Assembly: GCF_025558485.1 (NCBI RefSeq)
Contig: NZ_CP102930.1
Coordinates: 62,001 to 126,000 of the forward strand
Length of the DNA: 64,000 nt
Direction: 5' to 3'
Source of the DNA: Bdellovibrio bacteriovorus
Lineage (GTDB): Bacteria > Bdellovibrionota > Bdellovibrionia > Bdellovibrionales > Bdellovibrionaceae
In this document: piece after piece, positions 26,805 through 35,516 of the stretch
Layout of the letters: each line of letters begins with the position of its first letter
Position numbering within the stretch: the first letter of the stretch is position 1
Made by a program: the position numbers and the translations under genes
Notes under the pieces: generated by a model
Databases searched by the model: none
What the model was told of the DNA's origin: nothing
The model's input: the letters and a program-made list of their open reading frames with translations, nothing else

Positions 26805-29000
26805 ATGACGAAATTCGTTTCTACACTACTAGTAATTTCCCTCTTCGGCCTGCCTTCACAGGCCGAAGACGTTTCTGAGGTCTCCGCTTCCATGTCCGAA
26901 CTGGGCGCTGTGAAGGTCATTGGCAGTTCTGAAGAGGAACTGACACAACCGAACTCCGCCCATTTCTTTGGCAAAGAAAAGCTGGAACAACAACAACAGA
27001 CCGACGTCACACGCGTGCTAAAACAAATTCCCGGCGTCTATGTTCAGGAAGAAGACGGCTTTGGCCTTCGCCCGAACATCGGGTTGCGCGGAACCCATCC
27101 TCACCGCAGTCGTAAAGTTGTTATTCTTGAAGACGGTATTCTGATCGGACCGGCTCCCTACTCGGCTCCGGCGGCTTATTATACTCCGTTTATGAGTAAA
27201 ATTGAGTCCCTGGAAGTCTTTAAAGGGGTGGCCTCTGTTCCTTATGGTCCAAATTCCATCGGTGGCGCAATCAACTACATCACCCGCAGTCTGCCCACGC
27301 AAAACCGTGCGGAAGTTGAAGTGGCTGGTGGCAGTTACAACACGCAAAAATACCGTGGTAACCTGGGCTATGTCTGGGATCGTGGCGCCATCATGTTTGA
27401 AGGCACGCACCTGAAAACAGATGGATTTAAAAAACTCGACACAGGTCGTAATACCGGCTTTGATAAGAATGATATTTTGATCAAAGGTGAATACCGCCTT
27501 CCGGGGGACCGTCAGCAGTCTATCTCGTGGAAACTCGGTTACGCTGATGAAGCTTCTGACGAAACTTATCTGGGTCTGACCCTGGATGATTTCGCGGGCT
27601 CTCCGTTCCGTCGTTATGCGGCTTCTGAAAATGATCTGATGAAGTTCGATCATGAACAGATGCAGTTGACCTATAAAACCCAGATGACTTCCACGTGGGG
27701 TTTGTGGTCCACCGCTTATCGCAATAATTTCCATCGTGACTGGAATCGCTTTAATAACTTCCGCGATACGAACATTGATGTGAACAAAGTTCTGCGTGAT
27801 CCGGAAGATAACATCAATAAAATGTACTATGACGTCATCACAGGTCAGGCGGATTCTTCCAGCATCGGTGCTGGCGCTGACATCGTGATGGCGAACAATG
27901 ATCGCTATTTCCACAGTCAGGGCCTGCAACTGGGGTCATTCTCCGCTCATCAAGCCGGGGAATTCCTGCACCAAGTAAGCTTGGGACTGCGTCTGCACGA
28001 AGATCAGATTCGCCGTGATCACACCGAGAATATTTTCTCGATGACCAACGGACGTCTGGTGCGCACTGCCGATCCGGAAAAGAGCACGAATAAGATTCAA
28101 GACAGAACTCAAGCTGTCACTGTCACGGCTTCTGACGAGATTCTTTGGAATTCCTGGAAATTCACAGCTGCCGGTCGCTTTGAAAGCCTGAACTATGAAT
28201 CCTACAACGGTTTGACAGATGTCACCACCGACGGCAGCCAAAGTGTCTTTGTGCCGGGCGTGGGTACTTTGTACCAATTCAATGACAACTGGTCCTGGCT
28301 GGCAGGTGTCAACCGCGGCATGAGCGCTGTCGGTCCCGGTCAGACACAAAGTAATAAAGCCGAAGAAAGTGTGAACTATGAAACCGGCGTTCGCTATTCC
28401 AATGCCGATCACGAGTTCTTTGCCGAAGCGATTGCCTTCCGTGCTGACTATAAGAACATCAAAGACACTTGTTCGTTTTCTTCCGGATGCACGGGCAATT
28501 CTTTGGATCAGGAATTTGATGGCGGCAAAGCTTTGATTCAGGGTCTTGAGGCGCGCTTTGCCCAAGGCTTCCAGTACAAGAATGTGTATCTGCCGGTCAG
28601 CCTGAATGTGACCGTGACCAAGGCAGAGTTTGCGTCGGATTCACAATCCACCAATCCCGAATGGGGTGTGGGCACGATTCATTCCGGTGATCCGCTGCCG
28701 TATGTGCCACAAGCACAATACAGCCTGAGCTTCGGAACTCAGTACCGCAAGTACACTCAGGAAGTGATCCTGTCCTGGACCGGAAAAATGTACGATCAGA
28801 CGGTTGAAACCGATCGTTCCGAAATTCCGGCTTATGGAGTTGTCGATTGGACAGCGAAGTATCAATACAACAAACAGGGTAATTTCTATGCCCGTGTTGA
28901 TAACATCTTCGACAATGACTATTTGGTTTCTTTGCGACCGTTTGGGGCAAGACCCGGAAAAGCACGAAGCCTTCTGGTGGGAATCAAACACACCTTCTAA
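26805..29000 (+). CDS. TonB-dependent outer-membrane receptor (FecA-like)
   Basis: 731 residues. A signal peptide ends at about residue 20. A short plug N-terminus follows with VKVIGSSEEEL (TonB box region) and the plug domain hallmarks RVLKQIPGVYVQEEDGFG, NIGLRGTHPHRSRKV and YGPNSIGGAINYITR. Then come the barrel strands to the C-terminal LLVGIKHTF. FecA-type receptors take up ferric siderophores or ferric citrate with TonB. It is translationally coupled to the FbpA-like gene, so the pair forms an iron uptake unit. No FecR/FecI regulator is next to it. A large inverted repeat follows. Confidence 0.95.
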   Translation: MTKFVSTLLVISLFGLPSQAEDVSEVSASMSELGAVKVIGSSEEELTQPNSAHFFGKEKLEQQQQTDVTRVLKQIPGVYVQEEDGFGLRPNIGLRGTHPHRSRKVVILEDGILIGPAPYSAPAAYYTPFMSKIESLEVFKGVASVPYGPNSIGGAINYITRSLPTQNRAEVEVAGGSYNTQKYRGNLGYVWDRGAIMFEGTHLKTDGFKKLDTGRNTGFDKNDILIKGEYRLPGDRQQSISWKLGYADEASDETYLGLTLDDFAGSPFRRYAASENDLMKFDHEQMQLTYKTQMTSTWGLWSTAYRNNFHRDWNRFNNFRDTNIDVNKVLRDPEDNINKMYYDVITGQADSSSIGAGADIVMANNDRYFHSQGLQLGSFSAHQAGEFLHQVSLGLRLHEDQIRRDHTENIFSMTNGRLVRTADPEKSTNKIQDRTQAVTVTASDEILWNSWKFTAAGRFESLNYESYNGLTDVTTDGSQSVFVPGVGTLYQFNDNWSWLAGVNRGMSAVGPGQTQSNKAEESVNYETGVRYSNADHEFFAEAIAFRADYKNIKDTCSFSSGCTGNSLDQEFDGGKALIQGLEARFAQGFQYKNVYLPVSLNVTVTKAEFASDSQSTNPEWGVGTIHSGDPLPYVPQAQYSLSFGTQYRKYTQEVILSWTGKMYDQTVETDRSEIPAYGVVDWTAKYQYNKQGNFYARVDNIFDNDYLVSLRPFGARPGKARSLLVGIKHTF

Positions 29001-29014
29001 ACATGATCATCCAC

Positions 29015-29143
29015 CCGTCGAGGACCCGAAGGGCTGCTTGAAGCAAGCCGCTTCGGACAGTCCTCGCGGACGCCCCTCCCTTTGGGAGGAGGCTGCTGTG
29101 GAACTCGCGTCTTGCTTCAAGCAGCCCTTCGGGCCCTCGGCGG
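29015..29143. repeat. 33-bp inverted repeat, possible REP-like element
   Basis: Left arm 29015-29047 and right arm 29111-29143 are reverse complements with two mismatches. The core is CCCGAAGGGCTGCTTGAAGC. The 63-base loop holds an inner hairpin CCTCCC / GGGAGG. It sits just after the receptor gene and before the convergent membrane enzyme gene. Confidence 0.85.
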
Positions 29144-29173
29144 ACGACGTTCGGTTTTCTTGCGACTATTGCG

Positions 29174-30145
29174 CTATTTTGGGGAAGGCTTGCGAGATGA
29201 GCTTTTTTTAGGGATAAGAGCAAGGAATGGGTCTTTGTAGTGGTGCCACAGGGATGTTCGGAATCTTTCGTTGAGGCCTACTTTTAGTTTTCCTACTTGT
29301 TTTGAGAACATCAGGGTGCCGAAAAGAGCGTCCCAGATGGCTAGGCTGACTCCGAAGTTTTTGTCGTAGTGGGCTTCGTCTTTGGAATGGTGGATTTGGT
29401 GTTGGATTGGGCTGATCAGCAGTCTTTCCAGCGGGCCGAAGCCGAGTGGGATGTGGCTGTGTCTTAGGTTGGCGCCGACTAAGTTAAATAAAAAGCCGAA
29501 GCCGTTGATTCCAAGCAGGGTCCATAAAGAAAAGCTCGAGCCGAATAGGAAGATAAAAACTCCTATCGAGGTTCCAAGACTGATGCTGTTTCTGAAGATC
29601 GCGAGGACGGATTCTACCGGATGGGCTCTGTACAGGGTCACTGGCGTTAGGATGCGGGCGCTGTGGTGTAGCTTGTGGAACTCCCACAAGAATGGGATTT
29701 TGTGCATCAGCCAGTGGTGGAAAAATCTAAGGAAATCGTCCCAGACGAAAACTCCCAATGTGAAAGCCAGCAAATAAGCGTTATTTACGGGAATATTCAG
29801 GACGTCACCATCGCTGAAACGCACCAGAAAACGAATCACTATTTGGGAAATCACGAAGCTGCATTCAAACAGCGGCACGAACAGGAAGCTTTTGAAAAGA
29901 GCATTCAGGAAGTAGATCAGATAGTCCTGTTTAGTTGAATGGTTCCACCAGTATTTTTTGCGCAGAATCCAGCGGCGTAACAGTGTCCAGATCGGTATTT
30001 TTTGCTGACTTGCCAGAATGACAAGAACCACCAGAATCAGGGCCAGACTGGACAGGATATTGACGTGATAAAGCCTTGATGTGGGCTCATCAAACTGAAA
30101 GAGTAATTTTTGCAGTCTTGTCCAGTTTTCGGGCATTTCCAGCAT
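29174..30145 (-). CDS. Fatty-acid hydroxylase / sterol desaturase family membrane protein
   Basis: 323 residues from the ATG at 30145; a TTG 14 codons upstream is also open and the choice is uncertain. Membrane segments are visible at about 30-50, 80-105 and 125-150. The diiron His clusters of the family are present: HHWLMH, EFHKLHH and HQIHH, plus a last HHYKD. These enzymes hydroxylate or desaturate lipids or carotenoids at the inner membrane. Bdellovibrio has unusual lipids, and the substrate cannot be told. The gene is convergent with the receptor and divergent from the imelysin-like gene. Confidence 0.9.
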   Translation of the reverse strand: MLEMPENWTRLQKLLFQFDEPTSRLYHVNILSSLALILVVLVILASQQKIPIWTLLRRWILRKKYWWNHSTKQDYLIYFLNALFKSFLFVPLFECSFVISQIVIRFLVRFSDGDVLNIPVNNAYLLAFTLGVFVWDDFLRFFHHWLMHKIPFLWEFHKLHHSARILTPVTLYRAHPVESVLAIFRNSISLGTSIGVFIFLFGSSFSLWTLLGINGFGFLFNLVGANLRHSHIPLGFGPLERLLISPIQHQIHHSKDEAHYDKNFGVSLAIWDALFGTLMFSKQVGKLKVGLNERFRTSLWHHYKDPFLALIPKKSSSRKPSPK

Positions 30146-30291
30146 GGGGTCTTTGTAGCATAAAATGCTGCTGAAGGACACTCGCAAGTCCCTATCCTCA
30201 GTGGGTTTTCAATTATACAGGGGGGCCTATGAAAACTTGTCATAACAAGGGGTTTTCAGGCACAAAGAGGCCTTTGGAAAGTGAGGATTTT

Positions 30292-31602
30292 ATGAAAGCA
30301 AAATCTTTGATTTTGAAGGTGTCCCTGGCTGCAGCAGCCTGCTTGTTGATGGCGTCCTGTTCTGACTTCTTTGACACTGACAAACCCACCACTTCCCGTG
30401 GCTCCACACCGGGCAATAATTCCAACAAACCTCAAGATGGCAGCCTTCCCGGTGAATTTCAAAAACCAAATGAAGGCCCGTTCAGCGAAGAAAAAATGCT
30501 GATCAATATCGGCGTGAATGTTCTTTCCCGTTCCGCTGACAACTTTGCTGCAACAGTTCCGGTTTTGAAAAACTCTTTGCGCCAGTACTGCGAGGCTTTG
30601 TCCAACGGTTCCTCCGCACGCCGTGAAGAAACTCAAGCTCAGTTGGACTGGGAACGTGCGATGCTGGCTTTCCATGAACTGGAAGCGGCTCCGTTTGGTC
30701 CGTTGTTGGATGATGGTCGTTTCCTGAATGACTACATCTATTCCTGGCCTTATCTGAACACTTGTGACATTGACAAGAAAGCTTACGAAAACTCCAACAC
30801 ACCGATCAGCAGTGATCGTCTGCTGTTCAACGTTCGCGGTCTAAGTGCGATTGAATATCTTTTGTTTGAAAAATCCCTGAAAAGCACCTGCAACCTTCGC
30901 GCAAATCCTGCGATGAAGGAATGGAATGACCGTCCGGCATCCCAGAAAAAGCTGGATCGCTGCCTGTGGGCTCAGGAACTGGTAAAAGATGTTGAAGTCA
31001 AATCTGCAACATTGAAATCCCGCTGGTCCGTGGCTGAAGGAAACTTCACCAAAGCTTTGATTGACGGCTCCCGCTATAAAAGCATCAAAGAATCCATCAA
31101 TGGCCTGACCGATGCCATGGCCCACATCGAAAAATTGAAAGACGCCAAACTGGGCGCACCAATGGCTCGTCACAAAGACTGCACCGAAGACAAATGCCCA
31201 CGCACAGTGGAACACTTGTACTCTGGCTTGTCTCTGGGATCTGCTGAAGCTCAATTGAAAGGCTTCCGCGCGATCTTCACAGGAAGCTTTAGCAACCAAC
31301 CAGCTTACGGTCTGGATGACCTTCTGGAAAAATCCGGTCGCAGTGACGTGGCAGCCAAGGTTGTAGCGGCGTTGGACAAGGCAATTGCCTCTGTTCAAGC
31401 AGCTCAGGACAAAGGCTCCTTGTTCGACCAGATCGAAGCCATGGACCCAGCCCTGTGCAAAGCCACCACGATGACAGACCGTAAAGAAGAAATCTGCGCC
31501 GTTCATGCGGACGTCCGCGAAGTGGCGTTCCTGCTAAAAACTGAAGTGCTGGCAGCTCTGGCTCTGCGCGCGCCACCAACCCACCAAGGCGACAACGACT
31601 AG
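30292..31602 (+). CDS. Imelysin-like lipoprotein (iron-related family)
   Basis: 436 residues from the ATG at 30292 after GTGAGGA. Lipobox MASC (about Cys23). The imelysin fold is visible: CEALSNGS, then AQLDWERAMLAFHELEAAP, DYIYSWPYLNTC and RGLSAIEYLLFE. The usual imelysin motif is G-x-H-x-x-E; the His is a Ser here (GLSAIE), so the metal or peptide site may be altered. A second repeat half begins about residue 235. Members are often iron-regulated and found next to uptake genes, as here with the receptor at 26805-29000. The true ligand is not known. Confidence 0.85.
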   Translation: MKAKSLILKVSLAAAACLLMASCSDFFDTDKPTTSRGSTPGNNSNKPQDGSLPGEFQKPNEGPFSEEKMLINIGVNVLSRSADNFAATVPVLKNSLRQYCEALSNGSSARREETQAQLDWERAMLAFHELEAAPFGPLLDDGRFLNDYIYSWPYLNTCDIDKKAYENSNTPISSDRLLFNVRGLSAIEYLLFEKSLKSTCNLRANPAMKEWNDRPASQKKLDRCLWAQELVKDVEVKSATLKSRWSVAEGNFTKALIDGSRYKSIKESINGLTDAMAHIEKLKDAKLGAPMARHKDCTEDKCPRTVEHLYSGLSLGSAEAQLKGFRAIFTGSFSNQPAYGLDDLLEKSGRSDVAAKVVAALDKAIASVQAAQDKGSLFDQIEAMDPALCKATTMTDRKEEICAVHADVREVAFLLKTEVLAALALRAPPTHQGDND

Positions 31603-31616
31603 GCCATAAGAATCCT

Positions 31617-31653
31617 AAAAAACAAAGACCAACCCATCAGTTCAAGGTTGGTC
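31617..31653 (-). terminator. Terminator of the VWA lipoprotein gene
   Basis: Stem GACCAACC / GGTTGGTC (31627-31634 with 31646-31653). The A-run to the left gives a U-run on the minus transcript. Confidence 0.7.
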
Positions 31654-31701
31654 AAAAAGGTTCATATGCAAGGCGGAAGTGGGCCTTTTTCACCAACCGT
31701 C

Positions 31702-33324
31702 TTATTTTAGGCAGGAGTAGTAAACTTCGTAGTTTCCTTCCGGCAGCATTTGGTCAAATACCAGATTCAGACCTTCCATTTGTCTTGTGCCGTCATACAC
31801 CTGACCGTCTTTCAGAACCAGAATCGACCGCATGGCATCTACAACCGGCGTGCAAGACAGAGTGATAGACTTCAATGTCTTACGCACACCTTCGGCGATC
31901 CCCTGAACCTGGGCCGCATAATCGGTGGCACACACGTCCCCGATCACACCACCAGTCAATTTGGAAATCTGCTCATAACGGAATCCTGCAGAATAACCCT
32001 CGCCCTTCAAGCAGGCCTGGTCACCAGGGCGTGCGATGATGGAATGAAAGCTCATGGCTTTCTGTGCTCCGAAGCTGTCTTGAACGAACTTGACGAAGTT
32101 TGCAGGATCATTCTTCGCACCGTTGGCGGATTCATCTTCGTCCGAGATCACGACCACTGCAAGTTGTGAATCGTTACGGATGAAGTTGGCGTTGCCACCG
32201 CTGGCGCTCAAAGATCTTTCAATCGCACGGTAAGCCGCATAGATCCCCTGTTCTGTACCACTGCCGGTTTCACTTCTTTGCAAAGTATTGCTTAAAGTGG
32301 TTCGGGCATCTGCTTCATTCATGGAAGAGGTCAGAATGTACTGACCCGGTTTGTTTGCCAGTTGTACCAGACGGCCATCCCCCAAAGTTTTATGAACCGG
32401 GTCTGTCGTCGTCACTGCGATCTGCCAATCAAGACCTTTCACCACATCCAGGAAGTTGCGCACACGGGACGCCATGCTTTTTTGTTCGTATTCCATTGAT
32501 CCGGAGTTATCGATCACGAACAAAATATCAACCTTCTGATATTCGTTCACACGAACATTGTTCACCATCTGTTTGTACAGAGAGGACACTTTGAAGCTGA
32601 CAGATTTTTCAGAGGCATTCCCCAGCTTATCCTTGGCGGAAACTTTCAAGGTATAATCACCACCGGCCATTTTAGGGAAAGTGATCTTATTGGTTCCTGC
32701 GGCACAGGCCTTGGAGGTTGTACCAAAAGAACATGTCACACTGGCCACACCAGCGGGTACATCATTAACGGTAAAGACAATCTCCACATCCAGACCCTCT
32801 TCAACCGGCGCAGATGGATATTTCGCAAAGATAATTTCCGGACCGGCCTGATCAATGTAGATGCTTCTTGTATAACAAGCACTGGTTCTGCCGTCATGAT
32901 CGCGGAACTGTGCGCTGACCGGAACATTCTGATTGGTTTTGGAGCTGTTCAGAATACCAGTATCCACATAGTCCACCCAAGTGCCCGTCGTGCAAGTGTC
33001 ACCTTCGGAAACCTTCACGTAGGCAGCCACAAATGGAGAGTAGAAATCCAGGGTCAGTTTCGTGGAACCTGTCAGCGTGGCACCCTTGTTGATGTCCAGC
33101 CCCTCTGTCACGGCAGGAGGTGGCGTGGTTGGCGTTGTGCCGCCCCCGGTGCTGCCTTCGTCCGTGTTGCCACCGGAGCTACCGCCGCCATCTTCCGGAT
33201 CTGTAATAACACTGAAGTCTCCGTTATTGAGGTCTTGCTTAACCTCGGAGCCACCACCGTTATCAAGACATCCTGTCAACGCGATCATCGTCACCAAGAT
33301 GCCCATCAGTCCTAGATTTTTCAT
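31702..33324 (-). CDS. VWA-domain lipoprotein
   Basis: 540 residues, ATG after GGGAGAGGA. Lipobox LTGC (Cys19) and then a Gly/Ser/Thr/Pro-rich spacer (about 25-75). Residues 75-250 are beta-rich, with Cys pairs and Ig-like strands. The von Willebrand A domain (about 265-470) has the MIDAS start DILFVIDNSGSM, the conserved Thr region SETGSGTEQG and VVVISDEDE. This suggests metal-dependent binding to another protein or surface. It is an envelope adhesin candidate in a predator. Terminator downstream, divergent from lipB. Confidence 0.9.
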   Translation of the reverse strand: MKNLGLMGILVTMIALTGCLDNGGGSEVKQDLNNGDFSVITDPEDGGGSSGGNTDEGSTGGGTTPTTPPPAVTEGLDINKGATLTGSTKLTLDFYSPFVAAYVKVSEGDTCTTGTWVDYVDTGILNSSKTNQNVPVSAQFRDHDGRTSACYTRSIYIDQAGPEIIFAKYPSAPVEEGLDVEIVFTVNDVPAGVASVTCSFGTTSKACAAGTNKITFPKMAGGDYTLKVSAKDKLGNASEKSVSFKVSSLYKQMVNNVRVNEYQKVDILFVIDNSGSMEYEQKSMASRVRNFLDVVKGLDWQIAVTTTDPVHKTLGDGRLVQLANKPGQYILTSSMNEADARTTLSNTLQRSETGSGTEQGIYAAYRAIERSLSASGGNANFIRNDSQLAVVVISDEDESANGAKNDPANFVKFVQDSFGAQKAMSFHSIIARPGDQACLKGEGYSAGFRYEQISKLTGGVIGDVCATDYAAQVQGIAEGVRKTLKSITLSCTPVVDAMRSILVLKDGQVYDGTRQMEGLNLVFDQMLPEGNYEVYYSCLK

Positions 33325-33501
33325 AAGATCCTCTCCCTGCTCTATGTGATCCTGAATCCATTGTGACGGTATCTTTTGTGGCTTTTCAAACGAATCTCAT
33401 TTTGAAATTTTTGTGACCAAACCCTTTACACACCCAAAAACATTGCTGTCTAAAGATTCCGCACTCCCCTCTGAATTGGACCTTTGAAGAGAATGAATGA
33501 C

Positions 33502-34191
33502 ATGTCCAAAGATCAGTGGCACAAAGAATTCATGGCAGATCTTATTTTTCAGGATTGGGGTCTTATCGACTACGAAGAGGCTCTGAAAAAACAAAATGAA
33601 CTGGTGGAAAAAGTCCATAACGACGACCTTCCAGGGTATCTTGTTTTTTGTTCTCATCCACCGGTTGTGACTGTCGGCAGAGCCACCAAGCCCGATGATA
33701 TTTTTGCCTGGAATGGCCGCATTGTCGAAGTCACCCGCGGAGGCCGCGCCACTTATCATGGCCCCAGTCAACTGGTGGTCTATCCAATTTTAAATCTGAC
33801 AAAGACCCGCAAGGGACGACAGGATCGCGAGATTTCCGGCTATCTGAGAGTTCTGGAGGAAGCCATCGTGGACGTGGTTAAAAGCTACGGACTGACAGGT
33901 GTGGAAAGCCGTTCTTCGGCAAAAACAGCACAGGCACCGGGCGAAGCCGATGAAACCGGCGTCTGGGTTCTGAATAAAAAGCTGGCCTCGGTCGGCGTTG
34001 GTGTGCGCAAATGGGTCAGTTTCCACGGAGCCGCCATCAACATCACCCATGACCCAAAAGCCTTTCAGGGGCTTCACCCCTGCGGCTTCACCTCTGACAC
34101 CATGGTCAGTCTGGAAGAGCTGCTAAAGCGCTCCATCCAGCTGCCAGAGTTCAAAGAAAAACTTAAAAGACGCCTTCTCGACGTCCTTTAA
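33502..34191 (+). CDS. lipB: Lipoyl(octanoyl) transferase
   Basis: 229 residues from the ATG at 33502, chosen because GAAGAG lies nine bases upstream; ATG 33493 and TTG 33484 are in frame but too close to it. It moves an octanoyl group from acyl carrier protein to lipoyl domains such as those of the E2 at 17450. Conserved motifs: RGGRATYHGPSQLVVYP, the catalytic Cys in LHPCGFTSDTM and the Lys in LNKKLASVGVGVRKW with FHG. LipA is not in the window. The C-terminus is basic. Confidence 0.95.
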   Translation: MSKDQWHKEFMADLIFQDWGLIDYEEALKKQNELVEKVHNDDLPGYLVFCSHPPVVTVGRATKPDDIFAWNGRIVEVTRGGRATYHGPSQLVVYPILNLTKTRKGRQDREISGYLRVLEEAIVDVVKSYGLTGVESRSSAKTAQAPGEADETGVWVLNKKLASVGVGVRKWVSFHGAAINITHDPKAFQGLHPCGFTSDTMVSLEELLKRSIQLPEFKEKLKRRLLDVL

Positions 34192-34203
34192 TTCTTCAAT
34201 CTT

Positions 34204-34632
34204 CTATTTCTTTGTTAGTTTGTGGTCGATAGACCAGCGACCTGCTCCGTGAATCACAAAGAACAAGCTGGCGAACAGATACAACAACGCCATTTCTTTT
34301 TGCCCGAATGGATCTGCTGCATGCACACCGAAGACCGCAACCGCCATGGTGAAGACCACGAACGCCGCCGCCGGACGGGTTAAAAGACCCAACATCAACA
34401 AAATGCCTCCGGCAAATTCAGCCAGCCCGGCACACCAAGCAAAGAATTCCGGCATTGGGAAACCCAAAGAAGCCACTCCGCCCACCAACATTTCTGACGG
34501 AGGCAATTTACCCAGACCGTGAGAAAATGCCATCGTCGCGCCAATAAAAACGCGCAACATAGTCAAAGCCAAATCATCATATTTTCCATTGTAATTTCTG
34601 GCGGAAAGAAGTTTTGCCATTGCTGCTTTCAT
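34204..34632 (-). CDS. DoxX-family membrane protein
   Basis: 142 residues from the ATG at 34632 after GGGGACC; a TTG five codons earlier is possible. Four membrane segments are visible, with the family pattern LRVFIGATMAFSHGLGKL, FAGGILLMLGLLTRPAAAFV and a last helix LLYLFASLFFVIHGAG. DoxX proteins may take part in redox or thiol stress in the inner membrane; the exact role is not clear. It lies just downstream of the BLUF gene on the same strand with a 21-base gap, so co-transcription is likely. Confidence 0.9.
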   Translation of the reverse strand: MKAAMAKLLSARNYNGKYDDLALTMLRVFIGATMAFSHGLGKLPPSEMLVGGVASLGFPMPEFFAWCAGLAEFAGGILLMLGLLTRPAAAFVVFTMAVAVFGVHAADPFGQKEMALLYLFASLFFVIHGAGRWSIDHKLTKK

Positions 34633-34653
34633 AGAGGTCCCCTTCAAAGTTGT

Positions 34654-35082
34654 TTATTTTAAATCAGGTGCAGAAGCTCGGAATTTTCTTAAGATCGGCA
34701 TGATCAGATTTTTTTTATTCATGCCGCCCTCTAAAACTGCCTCGAACAAATCCACTAAATGCGCGGTGGAGTTTGTGGAAATATCGCCGTCGTAAAAGGC
34801 CATGGACCAGCCTTCAAAAAGGCGGTCAACACTTTCCGTTTCAATCATAACCCTTACAGAGTAATTGCGATCGTCGTCGCGGATTTTGCTTAAGATATCG
34901 CGCACATTATTTTCAGCCCCTTCAAGAAGCTGAAGAAAATATCCATCCCGAAAGATCAGCAGGCCGGTAATACCCAACTGGGTGTTATTCCGGCGGGAAG
35001 CTTCAAGGATCTCACGGATGTCCGTATAACTGAGATCCTCGGCGGCCCTGCTGAAATAGACCAGATGGAAGACTCCGCTCAT
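34654..35082 (-). CDS. BLUF-domain blue-light sensor
   Basis: 142 residues. The first 95 form a BLUF domain that binds FAD: the light-sensing Tyr in LVYFSRA (residue 9), Asn in RRNNTQLGITGLL (about 33), Gln in YFLQLLEG (about 51) and Trp in GWSMAFY (about 92) are all present. The C-terminal 45 residues are helical and basic with no enzyme domain, so it would act by binding a partner protein. The ATG overlaps the stop of the MaoC gene by four bases (ATGA), which forces co-expression. The partner is unknown. Confidence 0.93.
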   Translation of the reverse strand: MSGVFHLVYFSRAAEDLSYTDIREILEASRRNNTQLGITGLLIFRDGYFLQLLEGAENNVRDILSKIRDDDRNYSVRVMIETESVDRLFEGWSMAFYDGDISTNSTAHLVDLFEAVLEGGMNKKNLIMPILRKFRASAPDLK

Positions 35083-35498
35083 ATACCACTGGGACCGGTG
35101 GAGGACATCATGATGACAGCATCACCCTTCACCACAACATCCCCGTTTACTTTCGCCACGTTGGTTTCAACTGTGGCGATGCCTTTTTCTTTTCTAAGAC
35201 CCGTGATTTTAATGGTGATCACAATCGTGTCATCAACGAAAACCGGGTTTACGAATTTCATGTTCTGAGCCAGATAAATACCACCCTGACCGATACCATC
35301 AACAAGCGCTCTGGAGATCAGAGCGCCGACGATCATACCGTGAGCGATACGACGACCAAAACGAGTTTTCGATGCATATTCATCACTCAAATGAATTGGA
35401 TTGTGGTCTCCGGATAGCTCCGCAAATTGCTGGATCATTTTATCCGTCACTTGCACAGTCACCTTTGCTTCAAATCCTACATCAATCACTTCAGCCAT
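35079..35498 (-). CDS. MaoC-like (R)-enoyl-CoA hydratase
   Basis: 139 residues, ATG after TAGGAG. Hot-dog fold with the catalytic Asp-His motif GDHNPIHLSDEYA (about residues 31-43) and FGRRIAHGMIVGALISRAL. It hydrates trans-2-enoyl-CoA to (R)-3-hydroxyacyl-CoA for fatty acid or polyhydroxyalkanoate metabolism. It overlaps the BLUF sensor gene by four bases; a functional tie of light sensing to lipid metabolism is inference only. Confidence 0.93.
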   Translation of the reverse strand: MAEVIDVGFEAKVTVQVTDKMIQQFAELSGDHNPIHLSDEYASKTRFGRRIAHGMIVGALISRALVDGIGQGGIYLAQNMKFVNPVFVDDTIVITIKITGLRKEKGIATVETNVAKVNGDVVVKGDAVIMMSSTGPSGI

Positions 35499-35516
35499 GA
35501 AATACTCCTAAAAAAC

